The notes beneath the pieces were generated by a model. The model ran no database searches. It saw only the letters and a program-made list of their open reading frames with translations, and had not been told where the DNA came from. Shown in pieces: positions 1-8,421 of a stretch of 64,000 bases of DNA. This stretch comes from Cyanobacteria bacterium SZAS-4 (lineage in GTDB: Bacteria; Cyanobacteriota; Vampirovibrionia; Obscuribacterales; Obscuribacteraceae), in NCBI GenBank assembly GCA_018266255.1, contig JAFEAT010000020.1, positions 62,001 to 126,000 on the forward strand, given 5' to 3'. Both the position numbers and the translations under genes were made by a program. Each line of letters opens with the position of its first letter. Positions within the stretch are counted from its first letter, which is position 1.

Positions 1-1
1 A

Positions 2-463
2 AGGTTGGAACTGCTTCAACTCGATGAGCAGTCGTTATTTCACGGTTCCGGTTTGAAGATTCTTGAACTAGAACCCCGGCAAGCCTACACGATTATTGAT
101 GGCGTCAACACTCCGGATGGAGAACCTGCTATCTACGCAAGCCAATTCATCGACTATGCAATTTTTATGGCGCTGATTAACAAGGAAAATTGCCCCACGT
201 CCACTCGTTCATCATGCTCATACGAATATGATCAGCTAGTTTTCGGAGCCACTCAAAAAACTCTAGATCAGCTCAACGAAAATAAAAACGCCATCGGTTA
301 TGTTCATGTGTTACGCCGATCCGCGTTCACCTTACGGGGCGGTTCAGAATGGTTCGCCACAGAAATGCAAAAACCGCATGAAATCATAGAAGTGCGCCGC
401 GCCGACTTTACAGAACCGATCGATATAATCGACGATTCGGTTCCTATAATCGATGCCGTTTAA
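2..463 (+). CDS. ADP-ribosyltransferase-like small protein, 5' end cut by window
   Basis: The frame is open to the left edge, so the true start may lie outside; the first start codon in view is TTG at 5. About 152 residues are visible. Near the N-terminus is LFHGSG followed by KILELEPRQ, then GEPAIYAS and later EWFATEMQKPHEIIEV. An HGS motif followed by a [VI]YA[ST] motif and a late EW motif resembles small proteins related to the KptA/ART-like fold, where the HGS histidine would contact NAD. This is pattern memory, not an alignment, so the function is tentative. There is no signal peptide or membrane segment in view. It is not in an operon with the next gene, which is on the other strand. 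Confidence 0.6.
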   Translation, partial: RLELLQLDEQSLFHGSGLKILELEPRQAYTIIDGVNTPDGEPAIYASQFIDYAIFMALINKENCPTSTRSSCSYEYDQLVFGATQKTLDQLNENKNAIGYVHVLRRSAFTLRGGSEWFATEMQKPHEIIEVRRADFTEPIDIIDDSVPIIDAV

Positions 464-541
464 CAATTATCTGCGAATGAATTGCATCAGCGCTGACTTC
501 GAATTATCAGAATGCATCAAATTAAGCACCGGCTTGTAAGC

Positions 542-568
542 AAGTCACCAATCACCTACTGGTGACTT
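542..568. terminator. Hairpin between convergent genes, possible terminator
   Basis: A perfect 9-bp inverted repeat (AAGTCACCA / TGGTGACTT) surrounds a 9-base loop and is followed on the + strand by a short T-rich stretch. It lies after the + strand gene ending at 463 and takes in the stop codon of the minus-strand gene that ends at 552. The T-run is weak, so termination is only possible. Confidence 0.3.
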
Positions 569-2147
569 TGTATTTAGCTTCTACTTGTTTTGACGCGTCG
601 ATTTTTCCTAACTGCTTCAAAGCAGTCGCATATTCGGAAGCCGCCTTAGCTAACAGATCTTGATAGTTCAATTCTTCGCATTTTTGAATTGCGATTTTTA
701 ATTCTGGCTCTGCTTCGCCAGGCTTAGAGTTGCGCATCGAGTTCAAACCCATGTTGTAATGCACAGTGGCGATGTTGTGCTTCGCCGCGCGACTGTCTGG
801 ATTCATGGTCAAAGCCTTTTGAAATGTTTGAAGCGCTTTAGTGAACTGCATTCCTTGCATAGCGATCAATCCAGTGTTGTTCAAAGCAGAACCCAGATTG
901 TGCTTCAAAGACGCAGAGCCTGGAAATCTCGACACTCCTTCAGTCAAAATATCGACCGCTTTATCGTATTCTTTAGCATTCATCGCAGCCGTAGCTTTCT
1001 CAGTGATTGCTACTAGCTCTGATGAATTGGCCAGGTCCGATGTCGATAACAACCCCTGCGCATTCAAGCTTGAATGTGGAATCGATGCCACATCGATTGA
1101 ATAAAGTTTCTGCAAAGTCTTCGCATCACGATCGCTAATTTTCAGTCGCTCGTAATCTAGAGGCAAACTGCTGTACATGATGTCTTTCGGAGACGGGCTG
1201 TGCCCGGCAATTCCAAGTGCGTGTCCAAGTTCGTGCGTGCAAATGTACCTGACTAGCTGGTCGTTGAGATGTATTCCTTGATCGACATCCACCGTCAGCA
1301 CGGTGACTTTGACTGCCGCCATTGTGTTTCCAATTGGGCGAAGAAGCGCTTCACCACCTTCGGCTGCGTTGGAAACATCAGACGGATTGTCTGACCACGC
1401 AAATCGAATCGAAGCTTTATCTGGCGAATCTACTTGTAAAAATTTGACTTTGCCTTGACTCGCTTCTTCCCAATCTTTAAGCGCAGTTTGTAATTGATTT
1501 GAATAACTTGGATGGAAGCCCTGCACTTTGCTGCCATCGTTCACGTAAATTTTGATCGGAATATTATCGTTCGCCCAGCGAATCGGATTGGTGCCGATCG
1601 CCTCTTCATAGTACTCATCAGGATTGTGCGTTTTTGGTGCGGTCGCATTTGGATTGCCGAGCAACGCGATGATCGCTTTCGCTTGCGCAGCTCTGGAGTT
1701 GGTCGGATACTTCGCCAAAAATGTTTTGAATTCGGCGACAGCTTCTTCTGTATGCCCGGCTGACTGCAAGGTCGCCGCGAGGCTCCAGAGAGAGTCAGGA
1801 AGGTTGGGATTTAATTCCAGCGCTTTTCTGAACGAAGTAATTGCCTCCTCAGACATTCCCGCGCGTGCCTGGCAAACTCCGAGGGCTGCAACAGCATAAT
1901 AAAAATCTGGCGTGATTGAGGCTGCTTCCTGCGCGGCTTTCAGTGCCTCTTTGACGTTTCCGCGTTCAAGTGTTTGCATCGCGTCTTTGACGATGTTTGC
2001 CGCTTGGGCTTCTGTGTCTGAGATGGGCTTCCCATCCATTGTGTAGGAATCGGCAAATGCTCCAGGCGTTCCCACGCCAAACATCGCGGCGACCAGGGCG
2101 GACAAAAGAGCGTTAGATTTCAAAAAACGGGACGTGTTGTATTTCAT
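552..2147 (-). CDS. Exported TPR protein with matrixin-like zinc metalloprotease domain
   Basis: 531 residues. A signal peptide (hydrophobic stretch about residues 12-30, ending in GAFA-D) implies export. TPR-like repeats occupy about residues 50-160. A metzincin domain follows, with the zinc site THELGHALGIAGH (HExxHxxGxxH) and a Met-turn candidate in the following KDIMYSS. More TPR repeats fill about 380-525. In the matrixin/M10 families the three histidines bind the catalytic zinc and the glutamate activates water, so this is probably an active secreted or periplasmic endopeptidase held between two protein-interaction arrays. A paralogue with the same TPR-then-protease order sits at 26754-28190. 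The stop lies in a hairpin shared with the convergent upstream gene. The substrate is unknown. Confidence 0.85.
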   Translation of the reverse strand: MKYNTSRFLKSNALLSALVAAMFGVGTPGAFADSYTMDGKPISDTEAQAANIVKDAMQTLERGNVKEALKAAQEAASITPDFYYAVAALGVCQARAGMSEEAITSFRKALELNPNLPDSLWSLAATLQSAGHTEEAVAEFKTFLAKYPTNSRAAQAKAIIALLGNPNATAPKTHNPDEYYEEAIGTNPIRWANDNIPIKIYVNDGSKVQGFHPSYSNQLQTALKDWEEASQGKVKFLQVDSPDKASIRFAWSDNPSDVSNAAEGGEALLRPIGNTMAAVKVTVLTVDVDQGIHLNDQLVRYICTHELGHALGIAGHSPSPKDIMYSSLPLDYERLKISDRDAKTLQKLYSIDVASIPHSSLNAQGLLSTSDLANSSELVAITEKATAAMNAKEYDKAVDILTEGVSRFPGSASLKHNLGSALNNTGLIAMQGMQFTKALQTFQKALTMNPDSRAAKHNIATVHYNMGLNSMRNSKPGEAEPELKIAIQKCEELNYQDLLAKAASEYATALKQLGKIDASKQVEAKYKVTSR

Positions 2148-2192
2148 GGGACATTCATTCCCGACCGCACTCCCGTGTAAACTTTAGTCCAC

Positions 2193-3419
2193 TCATAAGT
2201 TATCTGTGAGTTGCTCCAGATAATCTTTTTGCGTGGTGTAAACGACATTGTTGCCTGGATTCGCTCCAAAATCTCGGCGAATTTTTTCTGCGTCTTCCAG
2301 TTTCGATCGCACTTCTAGATCTGGCGATCCGATCAAATTTTCGAATCCTCTTGTCACCTCATTCCGCTTGGCGATTCTCCAATTCAAAAATTTGATCACA
2401 ACAAGACGAATCAAGGGCACCAGTACAAACATTGTTCCATAGATAGCGAAGAACAAAAACAACGCCGGTGGTTTACTGACTCTATGCGTGTACAGACACA
2501 GCCACCAAAAAAACAAACTGCCGAGAAAATTCCCAATCGCTAAAGCCAGCACGGGGCGCAGTGTTTGCTGACTCATTTTGGAAAATTGCCAGAATTTCTC
2601 TTCGATATATTCAGGCATAAATGTGTAGGAAGTGTTGGTGCTGCGTTGCTGCATGTTCGGAAAGACATAAATCAGCTGCCCTGATTCTGACAATCGAGGA
2701 AAGCCACTAAATTTTGACAAGACTTTGAAAAGCGCCGGTTCATCTTCTGCTGGTCGCCCCGTATATGGTGGCAGATGTTCGGCAATAATTATTCCTTCGT
2801 TCAAGCGGATCACTTGTGCAAGGAGTTTCCATCGGTCTTCTGCTAAGTGTTCGTTTGGATTTCCTTCACCAAATAGAAATGAATAACAGTCCAACAAAAA
2901 TCCCTGACGCGACTTTCCATTTTGTTGAGGATCAGCATCGAAATTATCTTGTCTCTTCCAGAGCACAATATCTTGCATCGCAATTCGCTTAAGTAGATTT
3001 GCGAAGTCACTCCACATGCCACCAACGTCTTGAGACGCTCCCATGCCAGCCGCAATCACTGTTTGCACGAGCAAGATAGAGCCGAATATAAACAGGAAAG
3101 AGAGAAGAAGCGTGACACCAAATGAGATGCGAAATAGGAAAAACAGCGCTTTGAAGATGGTGTTCCAAACAGTCAAGAGCACTCGCTTCGCACCTTGCGC
3201 ATAATATGCGACCGCGAAATTTTGCGGGAAATTGTAGAACACCTCGCCCACATTCGTCACATCCAATGTTGCCTGACTTTGCGCGGCGACCGAGTTCAGC
3301 TCCTCGGTAACTTCATTGAGCGACAAACCTGTGGTCGCGACAACGTCAGCAACCGTGACGCGATTGTCGAGATCCTTAATTGCTTTGATTATCTGTCGCT
3401 TTCTGGCTGATGTACTCAC
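2193..3419 (-). CDS. Polytopic membrane protein with N-terminal HTH domain (cyanobacterial-type conserved family)
   Basis: The longer frame to 3602 would overlap the upstream gene and begins with low-complexity sequence. I chose GTG at 3417-3419 (VSTSARKRQ), giving 408 residues and no overlap. Residues 1-60 look like a winged-helix/HTH (RVTVADVVATTGLSLNEV), followed by FYNFPQNFAVAYY, then a long hydrophobic hairpin around ISFGVTLLLSFLFIFGSILL, a soluble central part, and two further membrane segments near LFFWWLCLYTH and FLFFAIYGTMFVLVPLI. The same order, HTH then a VxYxFP-type strand then two membrane segments, occurs in uncharacterised proteins I associate with cyanobacteria and plastids. 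The function is unknown. The gene follows the PHP-domain gene on the same strand with a 77-base gap. Confidence 0.75.
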   Translation of the reverse strand: MSTSARKRQIIKAIKDLDNRVTVADVVATTGLSLNEVTEELNSVAAQSQATLDVTNVGEVFYNFPQNFAVAYYAQGAKRVLLTVWNTIFKALFFLFRISFGVTLLLSFLFIFGSILLVQTVIAAGMGASQDVGGMWSDFANLLKRIAMQDIVLWKRQDNFDADPQQNGKSRQGFLLDCYSFLFGEGNPNEHLAEDRWKLLAQVIRLNEGIIIAEHLPPYTGRPAEDEPALFKVLSKFSGFPRLSESGQLIYVFPNMQQRSTNTSYTFMPEYIEEKFWQFSKMSQQTLRPVLALAIGNFLGSLFFWWLCLYTHRVSKPPALFLFFAIYGTMFVLVPLIRLVVIKFLNWRIAKRNEVTRGFENLIGSPDLEVRSKLEDAEKIRRDFGANPGNNVVYTTQKDYLEQLTDNL

Positions 3420-3496
3420 TGGCGTCTCTTCTGAGCGGCGCGCCCTACTAGCGCTTCCCCTGCATCCGAGTAATATGTGCCCGATCTCAGACAGTT

Positions 3497-5743
3497 TTAG
3501 AAGCCGGTTCCTAAAACACCGGCGCCGAGTCCAGCCATCCAGCGAGTTGCCAGTGAATGTTGAGCACCAGCAAGCGGCTCTACCCAGATTGGAGCTGTCC
3601 ACATGCGGTCGAGGTTAGAAGTCTTAGGATCGGTTCTGCCGACTTCAACATAGTAGGCTGAACCTTGACCGATTTTGCTCTTCACAGGATCGAAAGCCAC
3701 CATTTGATTGGCGCTCAATAATTGGCTGCCGGTCATCTTCTGTTCTTGCACCACTTCGGCTAAGTTTCCATCACCGACTTTCTTGTCGCCCCAGAGTTTG
3801 ACTGAATATTGTGCGTCTGGGTCGACCTTTCCGTCGATTCTCATCTTCAACGCTAGAGAGTCGACTGCACTTTGGTCTAAAATGCTGCCCATGACGAATC
3901 GGTCGTTTGCCGTCAATACGCCGCTCAGGTTCTCACTGCTAGTGGTGGCGATGGTGCGGCGTTCGCGCAGCGCATCGAGAATGTCAACTTTGCTCAGGCT
4001 CTTGGCGTAGATGCCTGTAGCGCCTGGATTTCCCACGGGATCGCCGAAGTGGAAATCTCGTCCAAAAGTCGGGCTGGCATGCACTCGTTTGTCGATGTAT
4101 CCAGCGAAGCTTGTCGGATCCAGGTTGCCGGTCGGAACTTTGTCGACAGGGTTAGGATTGAGTGCGCCGCCTTTGATCAATTCGATTTGTCTGACATATG
4201 GATCGACGAAACGTCGCAGCCATTCATCTTGATTCTTAAATGATTTCTGACCGTAGTCTCTGCCGCGTTGAGCCGCCGGTGTGTTTGGATTTTCGTCGGC
4301 GAGATAGCGTGGGTGGTTGAGTTGAATGACTGGAGTTTTGCCGGTGGTGTCTTTCAACTTATCGAGATGGTTGACCATGCTCAAATAATCGCCGTCGTTA
4401 TATTTGACGACATCCGGAGCTACAACTACTGGCTCGGCAGGCTTGCCGGTCAAGCGGGCCATGAACCCATCTAAGAGCGTTGGAGCTTTCTTTTCGCTGA
4501 GGAAAAATGTGGGTACTTCGAAAAGATTGATGTGGTTGACGCCGCCGATGTGTGCGGCTGCGTTGGACTCGGCGCGAGCTTCAGGCAGGTCGAACTTTCC
4601 ACCTGGATTTGTTTCGCCGATTGCTTCGGCGCCTTGCATTCCATGTGTGTGCTCGCCGTGACCGCCTGCACCGACTTTTCCGATCGTTCCCATTTCTACG
4701 CCGACCAGCGAAAGATGTTTGTCGTTGGTTGTTTTTGCTGCATCAGCAAAAGTTTGGGCGTACTCGATTGGATTTTCCGCGACTGTCGGTGTGCCCGCCT
4801 GGTCTGGTGTACGAGGGTCGTCTTTACCGACACCGCCTCTGGCTGCAGCATGGTTGTGGTCTGTGATAGTTGTGACTTGCTGCCCTTCGGCTTGAGCGCG
4901 CTTGTACAAAGTTTCTGGCAATCCCATGCCGTCTGAGTAACGCGAATGACCGTGGAGAGAGCCGTAATACATGGTCATGTCGTCGGCCGCGCCCGTCAGT
5001 GAGCGTTCGACGTTTGTGTTAGCGATGCCGTATTGCTGCAAACGACGTCCCAGAGCGGTTGTTGGTTCGGGTTTGCCGACCAGGGCTTCGGCGGTCGAGA
5101 CTGCTGAGCCGTCGGTTGCGAGGCTGGTGTTGAGAATTCCGCGTGATTTCGCTTTGATTGTATTGACGTCGAGTGCGACTCCGCCACCAGGTGTTTCAGT
5201 CACCGGTGCTGTTTCTGCTCTGCCGAACGTATTTTTCAGTTTGCCTGCCCAAGAGTTGGCTGCCAGCATGCCTTCGTTCTCGCCGTTAAGAATGAATCGT
5301 TGTGATTTTTGGGCAAAATCGCCAAATGCCGTATCGCTGGTCGCGACTCTATGTCCTAATGCACCGCCAGCAAAGCCGCCTGCCAGGTTCAGACCGAGGT
5401 CGACCGTGCCTGCCACTGCGCTCTTCGCTAAACCTTTTCCGGCTGCATCGAGGCTTCCGCCCGGCTTGTTAGCTTCGTCTTCGGCGGCTCTGACTCTGTT
5501 GACCGCTCCGATCACCATCGGAATCGTGAAAGCAGCGCCGATTATCATGCCTGCCGGACCTCTTGCAGGAATCGCATAGCCCAGCGCAGCCCCCATTATT
5601 GCTGACGTGCCCAGGGTTTTGGCGACTGTTATAGCTGTGTCGACAGGATGCTCGTAGGCTTCATTGACAAACTGATAGCTCGCGTTCGGTAGTTCTTTCG
5701 CTGCCGCGAGGGATACGTCGAGGGCTCCGACTTTGTCCGTCAT
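3497..5743 (-). CDS. PHP-domain metallohydrolase-like protein (CehA/McbA type)
   Basis: 748 residues. The N-terminal 200 residues are alanine/glycine-rich with hydrophobic stretches (AIMGAALGYAIPARGPAG) and may associate with a membrane. The PHP domain starts near residue 250: YGSLHGHSRYSDG carries the HxH metal pair, TITDHNH follows, then GVEMGT, HTHG, LNHPRY and GRDFHFGD. In PHP enzymes these His/Asp/Glu residues hold a two- or three-metal centre that hydrolyses phosphoester or related bonds. The C-terminal part looks like beta sandwich. The substrate cannot be read from sequence. A role in DNA synthesis is unlikely, because there is no polymerase domain. It is transcribed toward the HTH membrane protein at 2193-3419. 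Confidence 0.8.
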   Translation of the reverse strand: MTDKVGALDVSLAAAKELPNASYQFVNEAYEHPVDTAITVAKTLGTSAIMGAALGYAIPARGPAGMIIGAAFTIPMVIGAVNRVRAAEDEANKPGGSLDAAGKGLAKSAVAGTVDLGLNLAGGFAGGALGHRVATSDTAFGDFAQKSQRFILNGENEGMLAANSWAGKLKNTFGRAETAPVTETPGGGVALDVNTIKAKSRGILNTSLATDGSAVSTAEALVGKPEPTTALGRRLQQYGIANTNVERSLTGAADDMTMYYGSLHGHSRYSDGMGLPETLYKRAQAEGQQVTTITDHNHAAARGGVGKDDPRTPDQAGTPTVAENPIEYAQTFADAAKTTNDKHLSLVGVEMGTIGKVGAGGHGEHTHGMQGAEAIGETNPGGKFDLPEARAESNAAAHIGGVNHINLFEVPTFFLSEKKAPTLLDGFMARLTGKPAEPVVVAPDVVKYNDGDYLSMVNHLDKLKDTTGKTPVIQLNHPRYLADENPNTPAAQRGRDYGQKSFKNQDEWLRRFVDPYVRQIELIKGGALNPNPVDKVPTGNLDPTSFAGYIDKRVHASPTFGRDFHFGDPVGNPGATGIYAKSLSKVDILDALRERRTIATTSSENLSGVLTANDRFVMGSILDQSAVDSLALKMRIDGKVDPDAQYSVKLWGDKKVGDGNLAEVVQEQKMTGSQLLSANQMVAFDPVKSKIGQGSAYYVEVGRTDPKTSNLDRMWTAPIWVEPLAGAQHSLATRWMAGLGAGVLGTGF

Positions 5744-5871
5744 TTTTGGCGTCCCTATTATGAACTGGAGAGGAACCCTACTTTCACAGAAAACTCACGC
5801 AAGTTCATTGGGGAAATTACGCAGTCCAAAATATCTAATACAATAAAGCTTTTGTTCGGGAGACCACAGCT

Positions 5872-6855
5872 GTGTTGGAAAAATGTTGGCAGTCAGTCGT
5901 TGTTGCAAGTTGTTTGATAGTTTGTTCGTCTTTGGTACCACCGGCGGTGCAGGCTGAAGATCTCCCAGCCGAAGGAAATGTTCAACTTTCTCCGGAAAAA
6001 CCAGTCGCGGCGCCGATGCCTGTGACAGCGCCGATGCAGACGACAGCGCCTATGCCCGAGGATTCAGGTTACGCTAGCGAATCTTCCAACCGTCCTTTTC
6101 AGTATCCGCAGTATCCGCGATATCCAAACTACGGTGCATATCCACCTCAACAACAACAATATGGTGAACCTTATACCAGTCCCGGATACTATCCGTCGGG
6201 CTCGCCTGATTATGAGCCGACAGCGAATTTTCCTCAGTATGAGTCTCCGCAACAACAAAATTACTATCAAGGCGGCGGTCCGGTAGTGCCTGCGGGACTG
6301 GTAATACCAATCGACTTACGCACGGCAATTTCTACTCAAGTAGCTAAGGAAGGCGATTTTATCGAAGCCACTGTGAGTCAAAACGTGTCCTTGAATGGCA
6401 CTGGTTATTTGCCAGCGGGCTCTGTCATCAGTGGAGAAGTGACCGAGTCGAAAGCGGGTCGCAGATTAAGTCGTTCAGGCTCCCTCAGTATCGCCTTCAA
6501 CAATTTGAGATTGCCGAGTGGCGCCAGCTTCCCGATGCGAGCGCACTTGGTCGGAAACATTGGACGCTACAAAGATGTGAACGGAGTAGAACGCGGCGAA
6601 GGCTGGAAAGCCAAGCTGGGACAGCTCGCACTGCGTGGCGGAGGTGGTGCCGGGCTGGGCGCGGCTCTAGGAACCGGGCTGGGCGCAATCTGTGGCGGCG
6701 GTTCGGGAGCTGGAACAGGAGCATGGGCCGGAGCAGCGTTCGGCGGCGGGTTAGGGGCGATGGATATGCTATTGCGCAAGGGGCGTGATGTCATCATTCC
6801 TTCGGGCACAGAGATGAAATTGCAGATGGATCAACCGCTGAGCCTGCAGATGTAG
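5872..6855 (+). CDS. Exported Pro/Tyr/Gln-rich protein with glycine-zipper tail
   Basis: 327 residues from a GTG start at 5872, preceded by CGGGAGA. The signal peptide is about residues 1-28 (ASCLIVCSSLVPPAVQA). Residues 30-140 are low-complexity Pro/Gln/Tyr/Ser sequence (PQYPRYPNYGAYPPQQQQYG). Residues 145-235 look like a small beta domain (LRTAISTQVAKEGDFIEATV), and 250-300 are Gly/Ala repeats of the glycine-zipper type (GAGLGAALGTGLGA) that often insert in membranes. It is probably an envelope protein. It lies 78 bases upstream of the four-gene kinase cluster on the same strand and could be co-transcribed with it. The function is unknown. Confidence 0.75.
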   Translation: MLEKCWQSVVVASCLIVCSSLVPPAVQAEDLPAEGNVQLSPEKPVAAPMPVTAPMQTTAPMPEDSGYASESSNRPFQYPQYPRYPNYGAYPPQQQQYGEPYTSPGYYPSGSPDYEPTANFPQYESPQQQNYYQGGGPVVPAGLVIPIDLRTAISTQVAKEGDFIEATVSQNVSLNGTGYLPAGSVISGEVTESKAGRRLSRSGSLSIAFNNLRLPSGASFPMRAHLVGNIGRYKDVNGVERGEGWKAKLGQLALRGGGGAGLGAALGTGLGAICGGGSGAGTGAWAGAAFGGGLGAMDMLLRKGRDVIIPSGTEMKLQMDQPLSLQM

Positions 6856-6933
6856 GAACCACGGACCGAGGGGGTGGGTGAGGGCATGTGGAGGGCACTG
6901 GGCATAATACCCCAGTGAAGGTCGGATGCAAGC

Positions 6934-8421
6934 ATGTTTAAACCGAAGAAAACTGCACAGTTAAAGGCGATTACCTATCGCTCGGTGCCGGGAGCGAACT
7001 TTAGGCTAAAGCTGAGAGAATTTGACTCAGGCTCGCAAAGTGCAGTTTACGGACTTTTGGTGCTCGTCGGATTAGCCGGCTTTGTCTGTTGCAGCATGTT
7101 TCACTTTATGGTGCCTTTTTGCCTGCCGCTGCTGATTATGTTCGCCGGTCTTTCCTTGCTCTGCGTCGCAAGCGACATGATCAGCATCGGAGAGCGCGGT
7201 GTCGCGTTTCCGATAACGACTGGCATCGGACTGGCTGGTCGCACAATTCGTTTGTGGTCTGACGTTGAATCAGTGGAAATTCTATCCGCACACGGAAAGT
7301 TGGATTCTCCAATTCAGAAAGGTGGAAGCGCACTCCGTCTTGTCTTCAAATCTGGGGGAACGATTGTTTTGCCCCTGCAAAACTTCACCAGAGAATCTGT
7401 CGGCTCGTTTGTTGCGGCACTGCAAGAGTGGGCTCGCGAAGATTCGCAAGTCGACCGTCAACTCGAGCATGTTCCACGATTATGGGAACTGGAGAATGGC
7501 GACCTCAGCGAAGTTAAAGAGCTGTCGTATACAAAATTTTGGGAAGAAGAGTTAGCAAATAATTACAGCTTCACCGCATTTGTGCCACTACAGGTAGGGC
7601 AGAAAGTTCGCCATGAATCTCTGGTGGTAGTGAAGCAGATTGCCTCGGGCGGTTTCTCGGCGATTTACACCGTGCAAGACGATCAACGCAAACTGTTCGT
7701 TTTAAAAGAGTCTGTAATTCCATCTACCACTGACGAAAAGACGAAAGAGAAGGCGAAAGAACACTTCAAGCGCGAAGCGGAAATTTTGATCAAGTTGAAT
7801 CATCCAAACGTCGCAAAAGTCGTAGACCACTTTGTTGATACCGCTCGCGATTACTTGCTATTGGAGTATATCGAGGGACCAGATGCACGTGATCTGGCTC
7901 GAAGGCAAGGAAAGCAGTCAGTAGAGACCGTTTTGAAGTGGACAGAGCAGATGTCCGACGTCCTCAACTACCTACACACGCAAACACCTCCTGTCATTCA
8001 TCGAGACATTTCGCCAGACAACATAGTCATTAATCAGAATGGTGATGCAGTGCTCATCGACTTCGGCGCCGCAAACGAATTCGTTGGCGAAGCAACTGGA
8101 ACTCTCGTGGGCAAGCAGGCGTATATGTCTCCCGAGCAAATCAGAGGTAAAGTGACGCCGCAGAGTGACATCTATTCGCTCGGTGCGACAATGTACTTCT
8201 TGCTCACTGCTAAAGATCCGGAGCCGTTGTCGTCGTCGCGCCCGAAAAAGATTGATGATTCGATTCCGTCCGCGCTCGATGATCTCGTCAACGAGTGCAC
8301 CAAGTTAGAGCTAACTGAGCGCGTTAAGGATGCCAGCGACCTGACTGAACGATTGCAAATTATCGCAGGCAAGAATAAACCGGCAGCCGTTGGCACTGAG
8401 CGGAGTCGCGCAGATGTCTGA
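6934..8421 (+). CDS. Membrane Ser/Thr protein kinase, catalytic residues intact
   Basis: 495 residues from ATG at 6934. Two hydrophobic segments (about 38-58 and 59-82) form a hairpin near the N-terminus. A beta-rich segment (about 85-170, with VESVEIL and RLVFKSGGTIVL) recalls a bacterial PH-like domain. The Hanks-type kinase domain is about 222-480: glycine loop IASGGFSAIY, VLKE lysine (K258), HRDISPDN (D358, N363) and DFG (D376), then YMSPEQIRG and SDIYSLGATMYFLLT. All residues needed for ATP binding and transfer are present, so activity is expected. The kinase faces the cytoplasm if both N-terminal helices cross. First of four overlapping genes with the same plan. Confidence 0.9.
   Translation: MFKPKKTAQLKAITYRSVPGANFRLKLREFDSGSQSAVYGLLVLVGLAGFVCCSMFHFMVPFCLPLLIMFAGLSLLCVASDMISIGERGVAFPITTGIGLAGRTIRLWSDVESVEILSAHGKLDSPIQKGGSALRLVFKSGGTIVLPLQNFTRESVGSFVAALQEWAREDSQVDRQLEHVPRLWELENGDLSEVKELSYTKFWEEELANNYSFTAFVPLQVGQKVRHESLVVVKQIASGGFSAIYTVQDDQRKLFVLKESVIPSTTDEKTKEKAKEHFKREAEILIKLNHPNVAKVVDHFVDTARDYLLLEYIEGPDARDLARRQGKQSVETVLKWTEQMSDVLNYLHTQTPPVIHRDISPDNIVINQNGDAVLIDFGAANEFVGEATGTLVGKQAYMSPEQIRGKVTPQSDIYSLGATMYFLLTAKDPEPLSSSRPKKIDDSIPSALDDLVNECTKLELTERVKDASDLTERLQIIAGKNKPAAVGTERSRADV

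Noticed and set aside
3420..3602. N-terminal extension of the HTH membrane protein
   Set aside because: It overlaps the PHP gene by about 100 bases, is low-complexity, and GTG at 3419 begins at the HTH domain.
4971..5579. 202-codon + strand frame opposite the PHP-domain gene
   Set aside because: It is an antisense shadow of the Ala/Gly-rich N-terminal part of the PHP gene, has no ribosome site and no recognisable content.
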